Positions 54,736-64,000 of a DNA stretch of 64,000 nucleotides are shown piece after piece. The notes below the pieces were generated by a model. The model saw nothing but the letters and a program-made list of their open reading frames with translations. It searched no databases and was not told the DNA's origin. The first letter of the stretch is position 1. Each line of letters begins with the position of its first letter. A program made the position numbers and the translations under genes. The stretch comes from Hexactinellida sp. DTS-2022 (taxonomy: Eukaryota; Porifera; Hexactinellida), in assembly GCA_028753945.1 (NCBI GenBank), contig JAPNXP010000010.1, forward strand, positions 2,669,042-2,733,041. The letters are read 5' to 3'.

Positions 54736-57167
54736 CAGTGGTTCCCAACCTTTTTTAAGTACTGTACCCCTAATGCATTTCAAGGCAACCTAAAGTACCA
54801 CCTACTACACATTCAATCGTGGTAAACCCCAGATCATGTTTGATTGAGCTAAATTAGGAAGAAATTGTCTACAGGTCCATATATATCCTAAATTAATTAT
54901 ATAATGTCGAATCAAATATAAGAACTAGTGTTCTCGACTTTATCAAAACTAAAACTAAAACTACTGAATAAATGCTTCTCAATGGGACACTTGTGCCTGT
55001 TTCTCACTCAAAAGTTTTGTGAATCTTGGAGAGATTGTTGCAACAGCTGTGGCCAGGTTAGTTTCCAGGTTGAGTCTGTTCCTGTTCTTAGTCTTGAGAT
55101 GGGTCATTGCAGAGAATGTCACCTCACACAACTATGTAGATCCGAAGGGCAATAGTTCATTCAAAGCATGTTTTCCCAATTCTGCATACTCTTTCCCCAC
55201 ATTACTCCAAAACTGGGTCAGTGGCGTGCTTGAGTACTGCATCTTTAGCCCCTTATCTGTGGTCACGTCTATAAGGTTTTCTTGTCTTTTGGCAGTAATA
55301 CTGTTGTTAATGTCCACCGTAAATGGATTACGTATCCAGTCCAGTTTGGAGGACTTGTTTTCAATGTCAGGGAATTATGAGTTAAACTCATTCTTGAGTT
55401 TGGATAGATGTGTGTGCACTATTTTAATAATTGGAGATCTGTCACATGCACCAGTAGCAAGGTATGTGTCCAGCTGTAGGAAACAGCTTGTATCACCATT
55501 TTCACATTTGCTCTCCCAGAGCTTGATCTTCTCCATGAATCCACATACTTTGTCAAAAAAGTTAAGAACATGCTTATCTTTACCTTGAAGAGCGAGATTC
55601 AGCTCGTTGAGTTTGTTGAAAATATCGGAAAGGTATGACAAGCGAGCTACCCAGCCAGCATCGTCGAACCTAGCTACAAGGGTGTGTGTGTGCTCCGTCA
55701 AAAAATCCCTCACTTCATTGCGTAGCTCAAATAACCACTGTAAATTTTTCCCACGGGATAACCAACGAACATCGGTATGAAGGAGTAGCTGTTGATGCTT
55801 AGACCCGCGGTCAAGACAAAATGACTGAAACAATCTATGATTCAAAGCCCTGGACTGTATGAAATTGATCACTTTTACTGCGTCATTTAAAACATCGTTT
55901 AACTCTGAACTCATCTTCTTACTGGCTAACGCTTCTCGGTGAATAATACAGTGTAGCCATTCAACATTAGGGTTTACCTTCTTGATGTGCGCCATTAATC
56001 CATTCAATCTGCCGGTCATGGCTGCGGCTCCATCCGTGCACACATGACTACAGAATTTCCAATCCAGTTTGTATTCAGAGAAAAAATTGTCAATAACATT
56101 AAATATATCTTCACCTGTAGTTCTTCCTGTTACCTGCTTGCAAAATAGAATGTGCTCGTTAATCTCTAAATTGTCTTTATAACGCACAAACGCAATTAGT
56201 TGCGCTTTCCCACTGACATCTGTTGATTCGTCAAACTGTAGAGCGAAAGTACCAGACTCTTTTAATTTATCCACCACTTGTTCAATAATATCGACCCCCA
56301 TGTCATTGATCCGACCGCAGACAGTATTATTTGACAATGGAACAGTCTTCAGCACATGAGCTGCTTTCTTATCAATCATTATTTCTGCGAGAATAACAGC
56401 AGCGGGCAAGATAAGATCTTCTGCTATGGTGAATGGCTTTTTAGATTTAGCTACTAGTAGCGACACAGCATATGATGCTTCCAAAGCTTTCGTTGAGATT
56501 GATGTTGCTCGCTTGATTTGTTCTTGGCTTGCCTTAAATTCTTCTAGCTTTCGATGGAAAAACTCTGCGGGCTTACCCTCACAAGAGAGATGCCTGGTGC
56601 TTAGGTGGCGATGTAAATGGGAAGGTTTCATGCAATTATTAGAAAGCACCTCCCCACAGAGGAAACACAATGGATTGGGTGGCTCTGTGGTTGTGGAGAT
56701 AAATCCATCGAGGACATATTGTTTATCAAATTGACGATGTTTTGCCTTCTCAATTTTCATTTTCTTCAGGACGGGTTCTCCAGATTCGGAAGTACTAGCA
56801 CCACTGTTGCTGCTGTTTCTGGATGAACCAGGGCTCAGCCATTTATCCATAGTTAGCAGAGAGAATTGGTAGTTAGCAAGCTAGCAATGAGAATTCAGTC
56901 CGATACTAACTCAAATGCGTTAGTAATCGGGGTACAACTGACAGAATCCGAAAGGAAACTGAAAGTCGCGATGCCAAAAAGTATTTAAGATTCAAATAAT
57001 ATATTGTGTAATACAGTACTCTGGTAATCTTTTTCATTAAGAGTCTTAAATAGTTATACTGAGAAATTCCTATCAATATTATTTGTACATCTTAAAGATC
57101 TCACGTACCCCCTGAGGGGCGCTCAAGTACCCCTGGGGGTACGCGTACCCCCGGTTGGGAAACACTG
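54736..57167 (-). mobile_element. hAT element, ZBED type (full length, two stops)
   Basis: CAGTGGTTCCCAACC at the left and GGTTGGGAAACACTG at the right, flanked by an 8-bp duplication CCTTAAAG (54728-54735 and 57168-57175). The length is 2,432 bp. One minus-strand transposase frame runs almost its whole length with two in-frame stops. Confidence 0.95.
54979..56850 (-). pseudogene. hAT transposase (BED finger, ZBED5-like) with two nonsense codons
   Basis: A single frame of 624 codons from ATG at 56850 to TGA at 54979. It is broken only by TAA at 55377-55375 (after KLKNEFNS) and TAG at 55134-55132 (after LLPFGST). Near residues 60-88 is a BED-type zinc finger (CFLCGEV, then HLHRHLSTRH). A hAT catalytic Asp is in LQFDESTDVSG (about 205-215) and another in CTDGAAAMTG (about 270-280). 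The C-terminus after the stops, including LCEVTFSAMTHLKTK and RNRLN, is the hAT dimerisation region. The first 491 residues remain open. Close to vertebrate ZBED5-type proteins by pattern. Confidence 0.92.
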
Positions 57168-57175
57168 CCTTAAAG

Positions 57176-58304
57176 CATCAAGTAACTATTAGACACATAT
57201 TGTGTCTGGAATAGAATTCGTGTTGTTCAAATAGACGAGCACTTCGGTCTCGGTCGCTTTGCAACGGTTCGGTGCTCACGTATCAATTGATGATCTCTGC
57301 GTGTCCTTACAACGCCTTGAAATTGATCGCTTAGAATTCTACATCTCTATGGTGTATTAAAGATATTCCTCATAAAGTCCCTTTTTTAAACAATGCTACA
57401 CAATGCAATTTGTTTGGGAAATTCAAATTCTCCCATCAGCAGCTGAATAAATTTAGCTGCACCATAAGGATAACTCGATTGCAAACAATACTAAAAGAAA
57501 ACTTTAATTAATTGTGATAATACTGCTATTTGATACAAATAAAATGTTCCGTTTAAAACGCTATAAAATTGGCGGTAATCGGGTGTCGAATATTTGGTAC
57601 CCTATTACCTTACTAAGCAAAGCGAAGACTATTAGATTGTGATATTATTGTCAATTATAAGCAAATTTTAGAATTTCATTTTTATTCTACTTTCATATTG
57701 AATTTTTTAAACTACAGTTATTCCTAGAAATATATGCCGAGGCACTGTTGTGCATTTATACAGTTGAATACTTTCAAACAGTAATATATGTTTATAAATA
57801 ATACTACATACTTTGTAAATTGATTTAATTAATTTAAAAATCAAATTTATCGCTTTTCGGTGTCGACGCATGGGAATTTTTCTATTTGAATAGGCTTTCC
57901 GGATTGCGCATACATACCTTCAAATTAATAACAGCCCACCCCTAGGTTTATGCATGACCTAGAACAGTGTTTCCCAACATGGGGTCCACGGATGGCTGTA
58001 AGGGGTCCACAAAACAGGGGCGGTGGAAGCGGTCAGGACCACTTTTATAATTGCCCAGGCCTATAGCCTTACCACTCTTACGTTACTAGTTGAGCGGTCG
58101 AGCCATGGCCTGACCACTTTCCATCTTTGAGTAAAGAAGGGCCTTAAGATTCAAGAGATACTGATACTGGAACTAACTACTTTCACTACTAAACACCAAT
58201 TTTATTGGTTTTTTGACCTCTTGCTTCGAGTTGAAATCCCACAAAATTTTTACAAAATCGGCGAAAGCTACATCACTCACACCTTATTAACATAGTTTCC
58301 TTGG
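57176..58304. other. gene-free DNA; possible single hAT end
   Basis: CAGTGTTTCCCAACATGGGG near 57966 looks like one end of another hAT, but no inverted partner was found downstream. The motif CGAGCACTTCGGTCTCGGTC at 57236 recurs elsewhere in the window. Confidence 0.4.
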
Positions 58305-58312
58305 GTTGGGAG

Positions 58313-58684
58313 TAGAGTTACCAACTCGACTCAGTTGCTAGTTGTTTTCCGGGAGGATTTTTTTCCGAATTTGTTTCCACAAATACGGAGATTTTTACCT
58401 TAGTGAAGTCAAAAAGGTAAGAAAAATGTAAGAATGAAATTTTTTCTTTCTGATTTGGATAGATAGCATGTCAAAGGATAGTTTGGAGTATTGAAATATT
58501 TCAATGATTACTAGTAATCGAGTACCGTATCACCTTAATTAATACGAATCGACCTCAGTTTACAAAATCCATGAATTTGGACATCAACAATATAATTATA
58601 TCATTTTAGAGTATTAAAAACTCCCGAATTGGATTTGCTGATTTCCGGGAATCTCCCGGGAATCTGGGAGGGCTGGCAACCCTA
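58313..58684. mobile_element. hAT MITE of the TAGGGTTGCCA type
   Basis: TAGAGTTACCAACTC on the left and GGGCTGGCAACCCTA on the right, flanked by GTTGGGAG (58305-58312 and 58685-58692). The interior contains the AAAAAGGTAAGAAAAATG-type segment related to 16445-16735. Confidence 0.88.
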
Positions 58685-58811
58685 GTTGGGAGTGAACATA
58701 AACGAACACTATAATTGCCTAAATTGAAAACTTCTGGCCTTTGAAGTCAAGTGGGCCAAAAACCTCCAACATGTCGTTTTTTCAAAAATCTGCTTCGTCA
58801 CTTGTATGAGG

Positions 58812-58953
58812 CAGAGGCGGCGCCAGGATTTTCAGGTAGGGGAGCTCTGGAGGTGGCAGGAGGGGGCCACACTACAAATTTGTTATTCTAGGGAGGGCAG
58901 CCTCAAAATAGGGGGGCCATGGCCCCCCCTGCCCCCCCCTGGCGCCGCCACTG
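58812..58953. mobile_element. 142-bp hAT MITE of the CAGTGGCGGCGCC family
   Basis: CAGAGGCGGCGCCAGG and TGGCGCCGCCACTG, flanked by GTATGAGG (58804-58811 and 58954-58961). A deleted relative of 41220-42120. Confidence 0.93.
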
Positions 58954-59013
58954 GTATGAGGTATCCAGATAGTTATAATTTAAAATTTTGTTTACTTCCT
59001 AGCTATGTATATA

Positions 59014-59351
59014 TAGTGTACCCCGCTTAATTTCGACACCGGTTAAAATCGGGACAACCGCTTAATTGGGACAACTCCCAAAAAACGGAATCCTTTACAT
59101 AGCACCTAATACTAAATATTTTCGGTTAATCGGGACAAACTCCGCTTAATCGAGACAAACTCAACAAATTGGGTTTCAAGGGTCTGCAGGCATTGTAGGA
59201 ATTGCAGGAATTTCTGTGACAGGTTTAATTGTAAAATGTGGCAATCGTAGGTAGATTACTACTTTGCATAATTTTTCGGTTAATTTGCTTCTTCGCTTAA
59301 TTGTGACAAGTGGCCTGGAACAAACGTGTCCCAATTAAGCGGAGTAGACTG
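59014..59351. mobile_element. pogo/Tigger-like TA MITE
   Basis: TAGTGTACCCCGCTTAATTT on the left and, inward from the right, CAGTCTACTCCGCTTAATTG; TA on both sides. About 338 bp, with internal repeats of CCGCTTAATxGGGACAA; noncoding. Confidence 0.8.
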
Positions 59352-59353
59352 TA

Positions 59354-61428
59354 TATTAGCTGTGTTTCAATTTTCATATGATTTTGGTATTTACTCATCC
59401 TGCTAGATCAATTCAAATGACGCCAGATCAACGAGAATTATCTTTCATTCCTGACCCCTAACTCTGATGACGGATCTTCATACTGATTGATCAAAATTGA
59501 CTCGTGTAAAATAAACAAGTGACGCAAATCAGATCTGATCGCTTGATCAACTATGCTATAGGCGAGTCTTCCGCAACCGCTCATTTTCCGGCCGCATGCG
59601 GGCGGCAAATTATTTTTTGCGTGCGACAGAATTTCTTCAAAGTAAATAATTGTTTTACAGAATCTCTTAGATTTTTAGTTCCATGTAGGCCAGTGTTCCG
59701 CAACCTTTTTGAATCTCGAGGTCAATTTTCTAAAGCCCACAGCTGTACCGGCCACAATAAAATTTGGAAAAAATTCCCTTCTTATATTAGATATATTGAG
59801 GGCTTATGCAGTAGTACCGTATTTATTCGAATAATAGCCTAGGCGATTATTGTTTTTTGGCCATTTTCTGACCAATAATTTTTGTTACTTTTAGAGAATA
59901 TCACATGTCAATACAATTTATTTAGTGTAGTCGGTTGATAATCGTAATGCGACCAATATTAGATACATAAATTTACTCCGTGTACCGGTTTTAACTCTAT
60001 TAGCTACTGATAGGTTGAAAATTATAATCGAATGCCACCATGTGCCACTTATTCCCATCTTGTAGCATGTGGCAATTGGAAGAAGTGGTACATCACAGTG
60101 GGCAAACCAGTGGAAATAGCGTTATTTTTCATGCAACTTTATTCGTGAAATTGATATATTATCTATTTCTAAGATACCTAAGGATCAAAGAAATGTAATT
60201 ACTTTAGCACATTCCAATTGGTAGTGAAAATATGCAATTTTAGTAGCAGTCATCATATACGAATTCCAAGCGATTGTAGGAGTTTCTATTATGCTATCAA
60301 GTTTCATAGTATTTCTAACAATATAAAAGCAGCATATATGCACTATCATAAGCTTATTCGAATCAATTTTTATCGTAGATTAATACTGAAACATTTAGTA
60401 AACTAGCTACCTCATGCTTTTAGATGAGCATACATTTTATCAATCCCACTCTAGATAAATATTTAATACATTTATTTCCCATATTTAGTCTTCGGACTTC
60501 TTTGGCCTATTTTGGCCAAAAATTTAAATCAGTTTATATTTAACTAGAGAAAATTCTCTATCAAATGCACTTGGTTGTAAGTGACGGAACGTGACGGAAA
60601 CTTTCTCAGCTGAACTATGGTCTCTACCTACCAAAAACCCTTTCAATTAAGAAAATTTAATAAAATTAGATTTTAGATTTCAATAGAAGTTCGAATGTTT
60701 CCATATATTTTATTATTTCTAATGAAGAACAATGTTTTTATGATATTTTATGCTAAAATCTATCAATCAGCACTTCAAGTTAGGAATTCATTCATGCTTT
60801 TAAAATTTCAGTAAGATAATTTAATTCGGTTCGGATGAAATTCAGGCGCTAGATATGTTCCACAATTGACAACTATGCTACTAAGAACGAGCTACAGTTC
60901 TTAAGGGTATTTACACCTGTGATAGTTTCACTCAGCATCCATCTACCTTCTTTAAATTGAATGCAATATCATATTATCCTGGAATATGATATACTTTTTA
61001 AAATATGTTTCCCAAGTTAAGATTTAATATAAACATTATGGGTGAATACTAAAGGATTGTTACTAAACCAAAAATATAACCAATTAAAACAATACATTTG
61101 ATCGTCCAAAACTACTGTTTTGAGATTGCATACATCATTTTTGATTATGCGATTCGGTTTGCAGCTACCAATAACCTATAGGTCAATAATACTTCATTTG
61201 TGGCTAACTGCTAACAAAATTTCTATTTCCCCTAATCTGCCCTTTTTGCCCACTGTGACATGGTGACATCGGATGATAATTTTCAAACTAATCGAAATGT
61301 AATTGAGTTGAAAGATTCTACTATAGTTAATTTGGTGGCATAGAATACGATTCTGAACCCAAAGTGGCGACATTTCATAGTATTTACAGAACATAAGCGC
61401 TAAATATTAGACTTATATACGTGTAGTA
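59354..61428. other. gene-free AT-rich DNA
   Basis: No convincing coding sequence. CCAGTGTTCCGCAACC near 59690 resembles a hAT end without partner. An open frame at 59519-59842 (107 codons) has no domain and crosses that sequence. Confidence 0.4.
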
Positions 61429-62512
61429 CTGTTGCGTGTAAAATTGAAGCACGTGTAATTTTGAGTCAAAGCATTAGTGGACCATGGATATTACTTTACC
61501 GTGTAATTTTGACTCAAATGCATTAGTGGACCATGGATATTACTTTACCGTGTAATTTTGAGTCAAACCAAGTTCCTTTTGTGTAATAATACATACAGTC
61601 CGACTCAATCTTATTTTGACAAAGATAATTTTTAAGATTGTATTAATTTGATTGAATAATTTAACAATTGACGATCAATTAAAACTCAATTCAAGAGCTC
61701 AGTTGGAACTCGTTTTCTAGAAGTAGTCAACCAATCACCGGGGCTAATAGTAATTTCTAAATATTCAGATAAAATTGAACAAAGAAACATTTTATAACTT
61801 CTATAAGTGTTTATAGAATCCGCTATAATATATATTGGACTGTATGTATTACAGTGGAACCTCTATAAGTGGGGAGCATGGGACGGGGAAAATTTCAATT
61901 GCCCCCCATTCCCCGGTTATAAAATTCAATTGGAAAAACATTATATATGCTATATTATACAAAGTATTCATATAACACACACATTAATGCACGTTATAGT
62001 TATTATTTGTATATTATGACAATTTAGTTAACTGCTGATCTACACTAGGTGATTTCTTCTAAAAACATCAGAGTAGATCAATCGAAAATATTTTTTCTGT
62101 AGAACTTTTGAGTCGATTTATTGGAAATATTGTATTATTTTATAAGAATCATGTTAGGATTTGTACATTCCCCCCATTTATGGAGGTTGTTTTGTATGCA
62201 GATAAAAACTCCTTGAAATTTATGGTCCCCCATTCCCCACTTCCCCGCTTATAGAGGTTCATTTGTATGGATATATACGAATATGGTAAAAAAATTCCCC
62301 ACTTATGGAGGTTCCCCATTTATAGAGACCCCACTTATAGAAGTTGCACTGTATTACACAAAAGGAACTTGGTTTGACTCAAAATTACACGGTAAAGTAA
62401 TATCCATGGTCCACTAATGCATTTGAGTCAAAATTTCACGGTAAAGTAATATCCATGGTCCACTAATGAATTTGACTCAAAATTACACGTGCCTCAATTT
62501 TACACGCAACAG
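61429..62512. mobile_element. non-autonomous element with tandem-repeat inverted ends
   Basis: CTGTTGCGTGTAAAATTGA and its complement are the ends. Each arm (61429-61596 and 62354-62512) contains two copies of a unit of about 50 bp (GTGTAATTTTGAGTCAAA, CATTAGTGGACCATGGATAT). The flanking dinucleotide is TA on each side (GTACTG / CAGTAC), so the target could be TA or longer. It carries the 500-bp MITE at 61852-62351. Confidence 0.82.
61852..62351 (+). mobile_element. 500-bp TA-flanked MITE (family B, copy 2)
   Basis: Same length and ends as 33401-33900 with few differences; TA at 61850-61851 and 62352-62353. Confidence 0.93.
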
Positions 62513-63299
62513 TACTATTTCCATAGGAGATTTTTGGGTTTTCAGGGGAGTGTATGTAACAAATTACGCATAATATAGTGATAGTTTTCAAATTAAAAGT
62601 GTGTTTATAATAGAGATTACCATTTCCCGCCCAAATTGAAACACTAGGCTCTGAATAGTGACGAAATTTTTAATATAAATTCAAAGGCCTACAATATAGG
62701 CATACAAACTATTATATGTGAATTCAGTCAATTACTGTTCTATATGCGAATTGGCTAGGGTTTGGAAGTTTGGCTAGTATATAAACCGACGACCAAAATC
62801 TTAATCAAAGGTAACTTTCTATTGGCTGCCCCTCCAAAATGAGTAGGTCGATTGACTTGAAACCTTAATTATATGTATATTTTATTAACATTTTTAGTAA
62901 TTTGGTATGTTATTTAGTATATTTACCAATATTCTACTTTAATATAAATTACGTATGTTTATTTAACATATACAAATTAATCGAGAGATTCTGCTCACTA
63001 GAATTAATAACCGTTTGATAAGAAACAACTTTACCATTTCACAGTGGCACACCACCTGGAAATTTACCATTTTGTTATGTCAATGATCGTTACAATTTAA
63101 TGCTAAACTTAAATCCCATATCCGATTACTTCAAAAATATAAAAATAGTTCTAATACCTCGCCTTATTTAGCACAATTGGAATTCGTCTAATGTGACTAA
63201 GCTAAGTATTCAGAATAAATTATTCAAAACCACAAATGAGCAGTGTATCATCACGCTTAATTCTTGAATTATTCAACAAGTGCATTCCTACTACTTCTT
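62513..63299. other. AT-rich DNA, no gene seen
   Basis: Nothing recognised. Confidence 0.4.
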
Positions 63300-63830
63300 T
63301 TACTGTGCCGACTATACTATAGTATAGTGGCCCAGTATTGAAATCACTGCCTTTATCCCTAAATTATTGTTTTTTCTCCGTAGACGGTGCCCTGGCCAGA
63401 GCCTTATAGTTGATGGGCTAAAGCTTGCCATATAGGTGCGGTGTTACCGTCTAATTTGCACCTGGAGTTACGATATTTGATTAACAAATTTTTTCTTTAA
63501 CACCTTCAAAGATTTTCTGGTCCATGACTAAAAAAATGTTATACTAAACCCAAAATTTTATTACACCATTGGATTCACCATAAAATTCTGCGTCTAATGG
63601 GAGAAGACAAATTTTTATAATGGGTTTAATTTCTGCCATAAATTGGGTTTGAAATTCCAATTTAAGTAATACTGTTAAATCTATTTCCATTCTTCCAATT
63701 TGTAATAATTATATTGATTTAACTTGATAAATCTTACCTATTGATTCAACTCGCGATAATTATATTGATTTAACTTATGAATTCCAGCTGGCTTCTATTT
63801 AATTGTAGTACACAGTGGGTTATTATGGGG
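63300..63830 (-). repeat. dispersed hairpin-family repeat, inverted copy
   Basis: Reverse complement of the 44450-45110 type: TTACTGTGCCGACTATACTA, then TTTTTTCTCCGTAGACGG, CCGTCTAATTTGCACCTGG, and CAACTCGCGATAATTATATT. It has the CTATACTATAGTATAG module but no long hairpin. Confidence 0.8.
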
Positions 63831-64000
63831 AATTAGTGTAATTTTTCAAACTCCTGAATGGCTTTGATATTATTATATTCTTATTCCGCATTGTCTAAAA
63901 CCTATAAATCCAACTTTTCATTGTCATAGTACTTCAGGTTCTTCACTTGTGTGTTGATTAATTACTAACTTGATAAACAATTTTCATAGTGAAAGTTTGA

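Noticed and set aside
57960-58030. Another complete hAT element starting CAGTGTTTCCCAACATGGGG
   Set aside because: No inverted partner or duplication was found.

Overview
This window is animal nuclear DNA: AT-rich, gene-poor and built largely of transposable elements nested in one another. Eukaryotic signs are GT..AG introns, a METTL5-type rRNA methyltransferase, and P, MULE, hAT, Ginger-like, mariner/pogo, piggyBac-like and Penelope-like elements. The species cannot be named; a non-vertebrate metazoan is most likely. Only one ordinary cellular gene is recognisable, METTL5 (about 14.3-14.9 kb).

Layout. 0.7-7.2 kb: a decayed Penelope-like retroelement (reverse transcriptase plus GIY-YIG remnant on the minus strand, 167-bp terminal direct repeats), split by an intact 2,426-bp Mutator-like element (MULE) whose transposase joins FLYWCH, DDE and RING domains. 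8.6-12.9 kb: a TA-flanked element swollen by a 19-20 bp minisatellite and carrying a foldback element and a 178-bp MITE. 14.3-14.9 kb: METTL5. 17.6-19.5 kb: dispersed repeats with a long hairpin. 21.2-30.1 kb: an 8.8-kb P element (8-bp target duplication AACAAAGT, about 345-bp inverted ends, decayed THAP/P transposase) that received a 4.4-kb MULE in one inverted end and a hAT element (itself hit by another hAT) in its transposase. 31.1-35.9 kb: a Ginger1-like DNA transposon with 4-bp target duplication GGGC. 36.1-38.1 kb: a third, decayed MULE. 38.6-50 kb: nested hAT MITEs, a piggyBac-like MITE, minisatellites and the hairpin repeat family. 51.5-52.7 kb: unidentified coding-like pseudogene. 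53.2-54.0 kb: a second foldback. 54.7-57.2 kb: a complete hAT (ZBED type) with two stop codons. 58.3-64 kb: more MITEs and repeats.

The best candidate for something new is the Ginger-like element. Eight predicted exons splice in frame, with GT..AG at every junction, into about 903 residues: H2C2 zinc finger, DD35E integrase, GPY/F-type module, then a ubiquitin-protease-like cysteine peptidase domain. Three small transposons sit in its introns and none in its exons, which suggests the coding sequence was kept by selection.

A second theme is that unrelated elements here (three MULEs, the Ginger-like element and two non-autonomous elements) all have inverted ends made of short tandem repeats, each family with its own unit. 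Target duplications, inverted ends and frames were read by eye; no database search was run, so family names rest on motif recognition.
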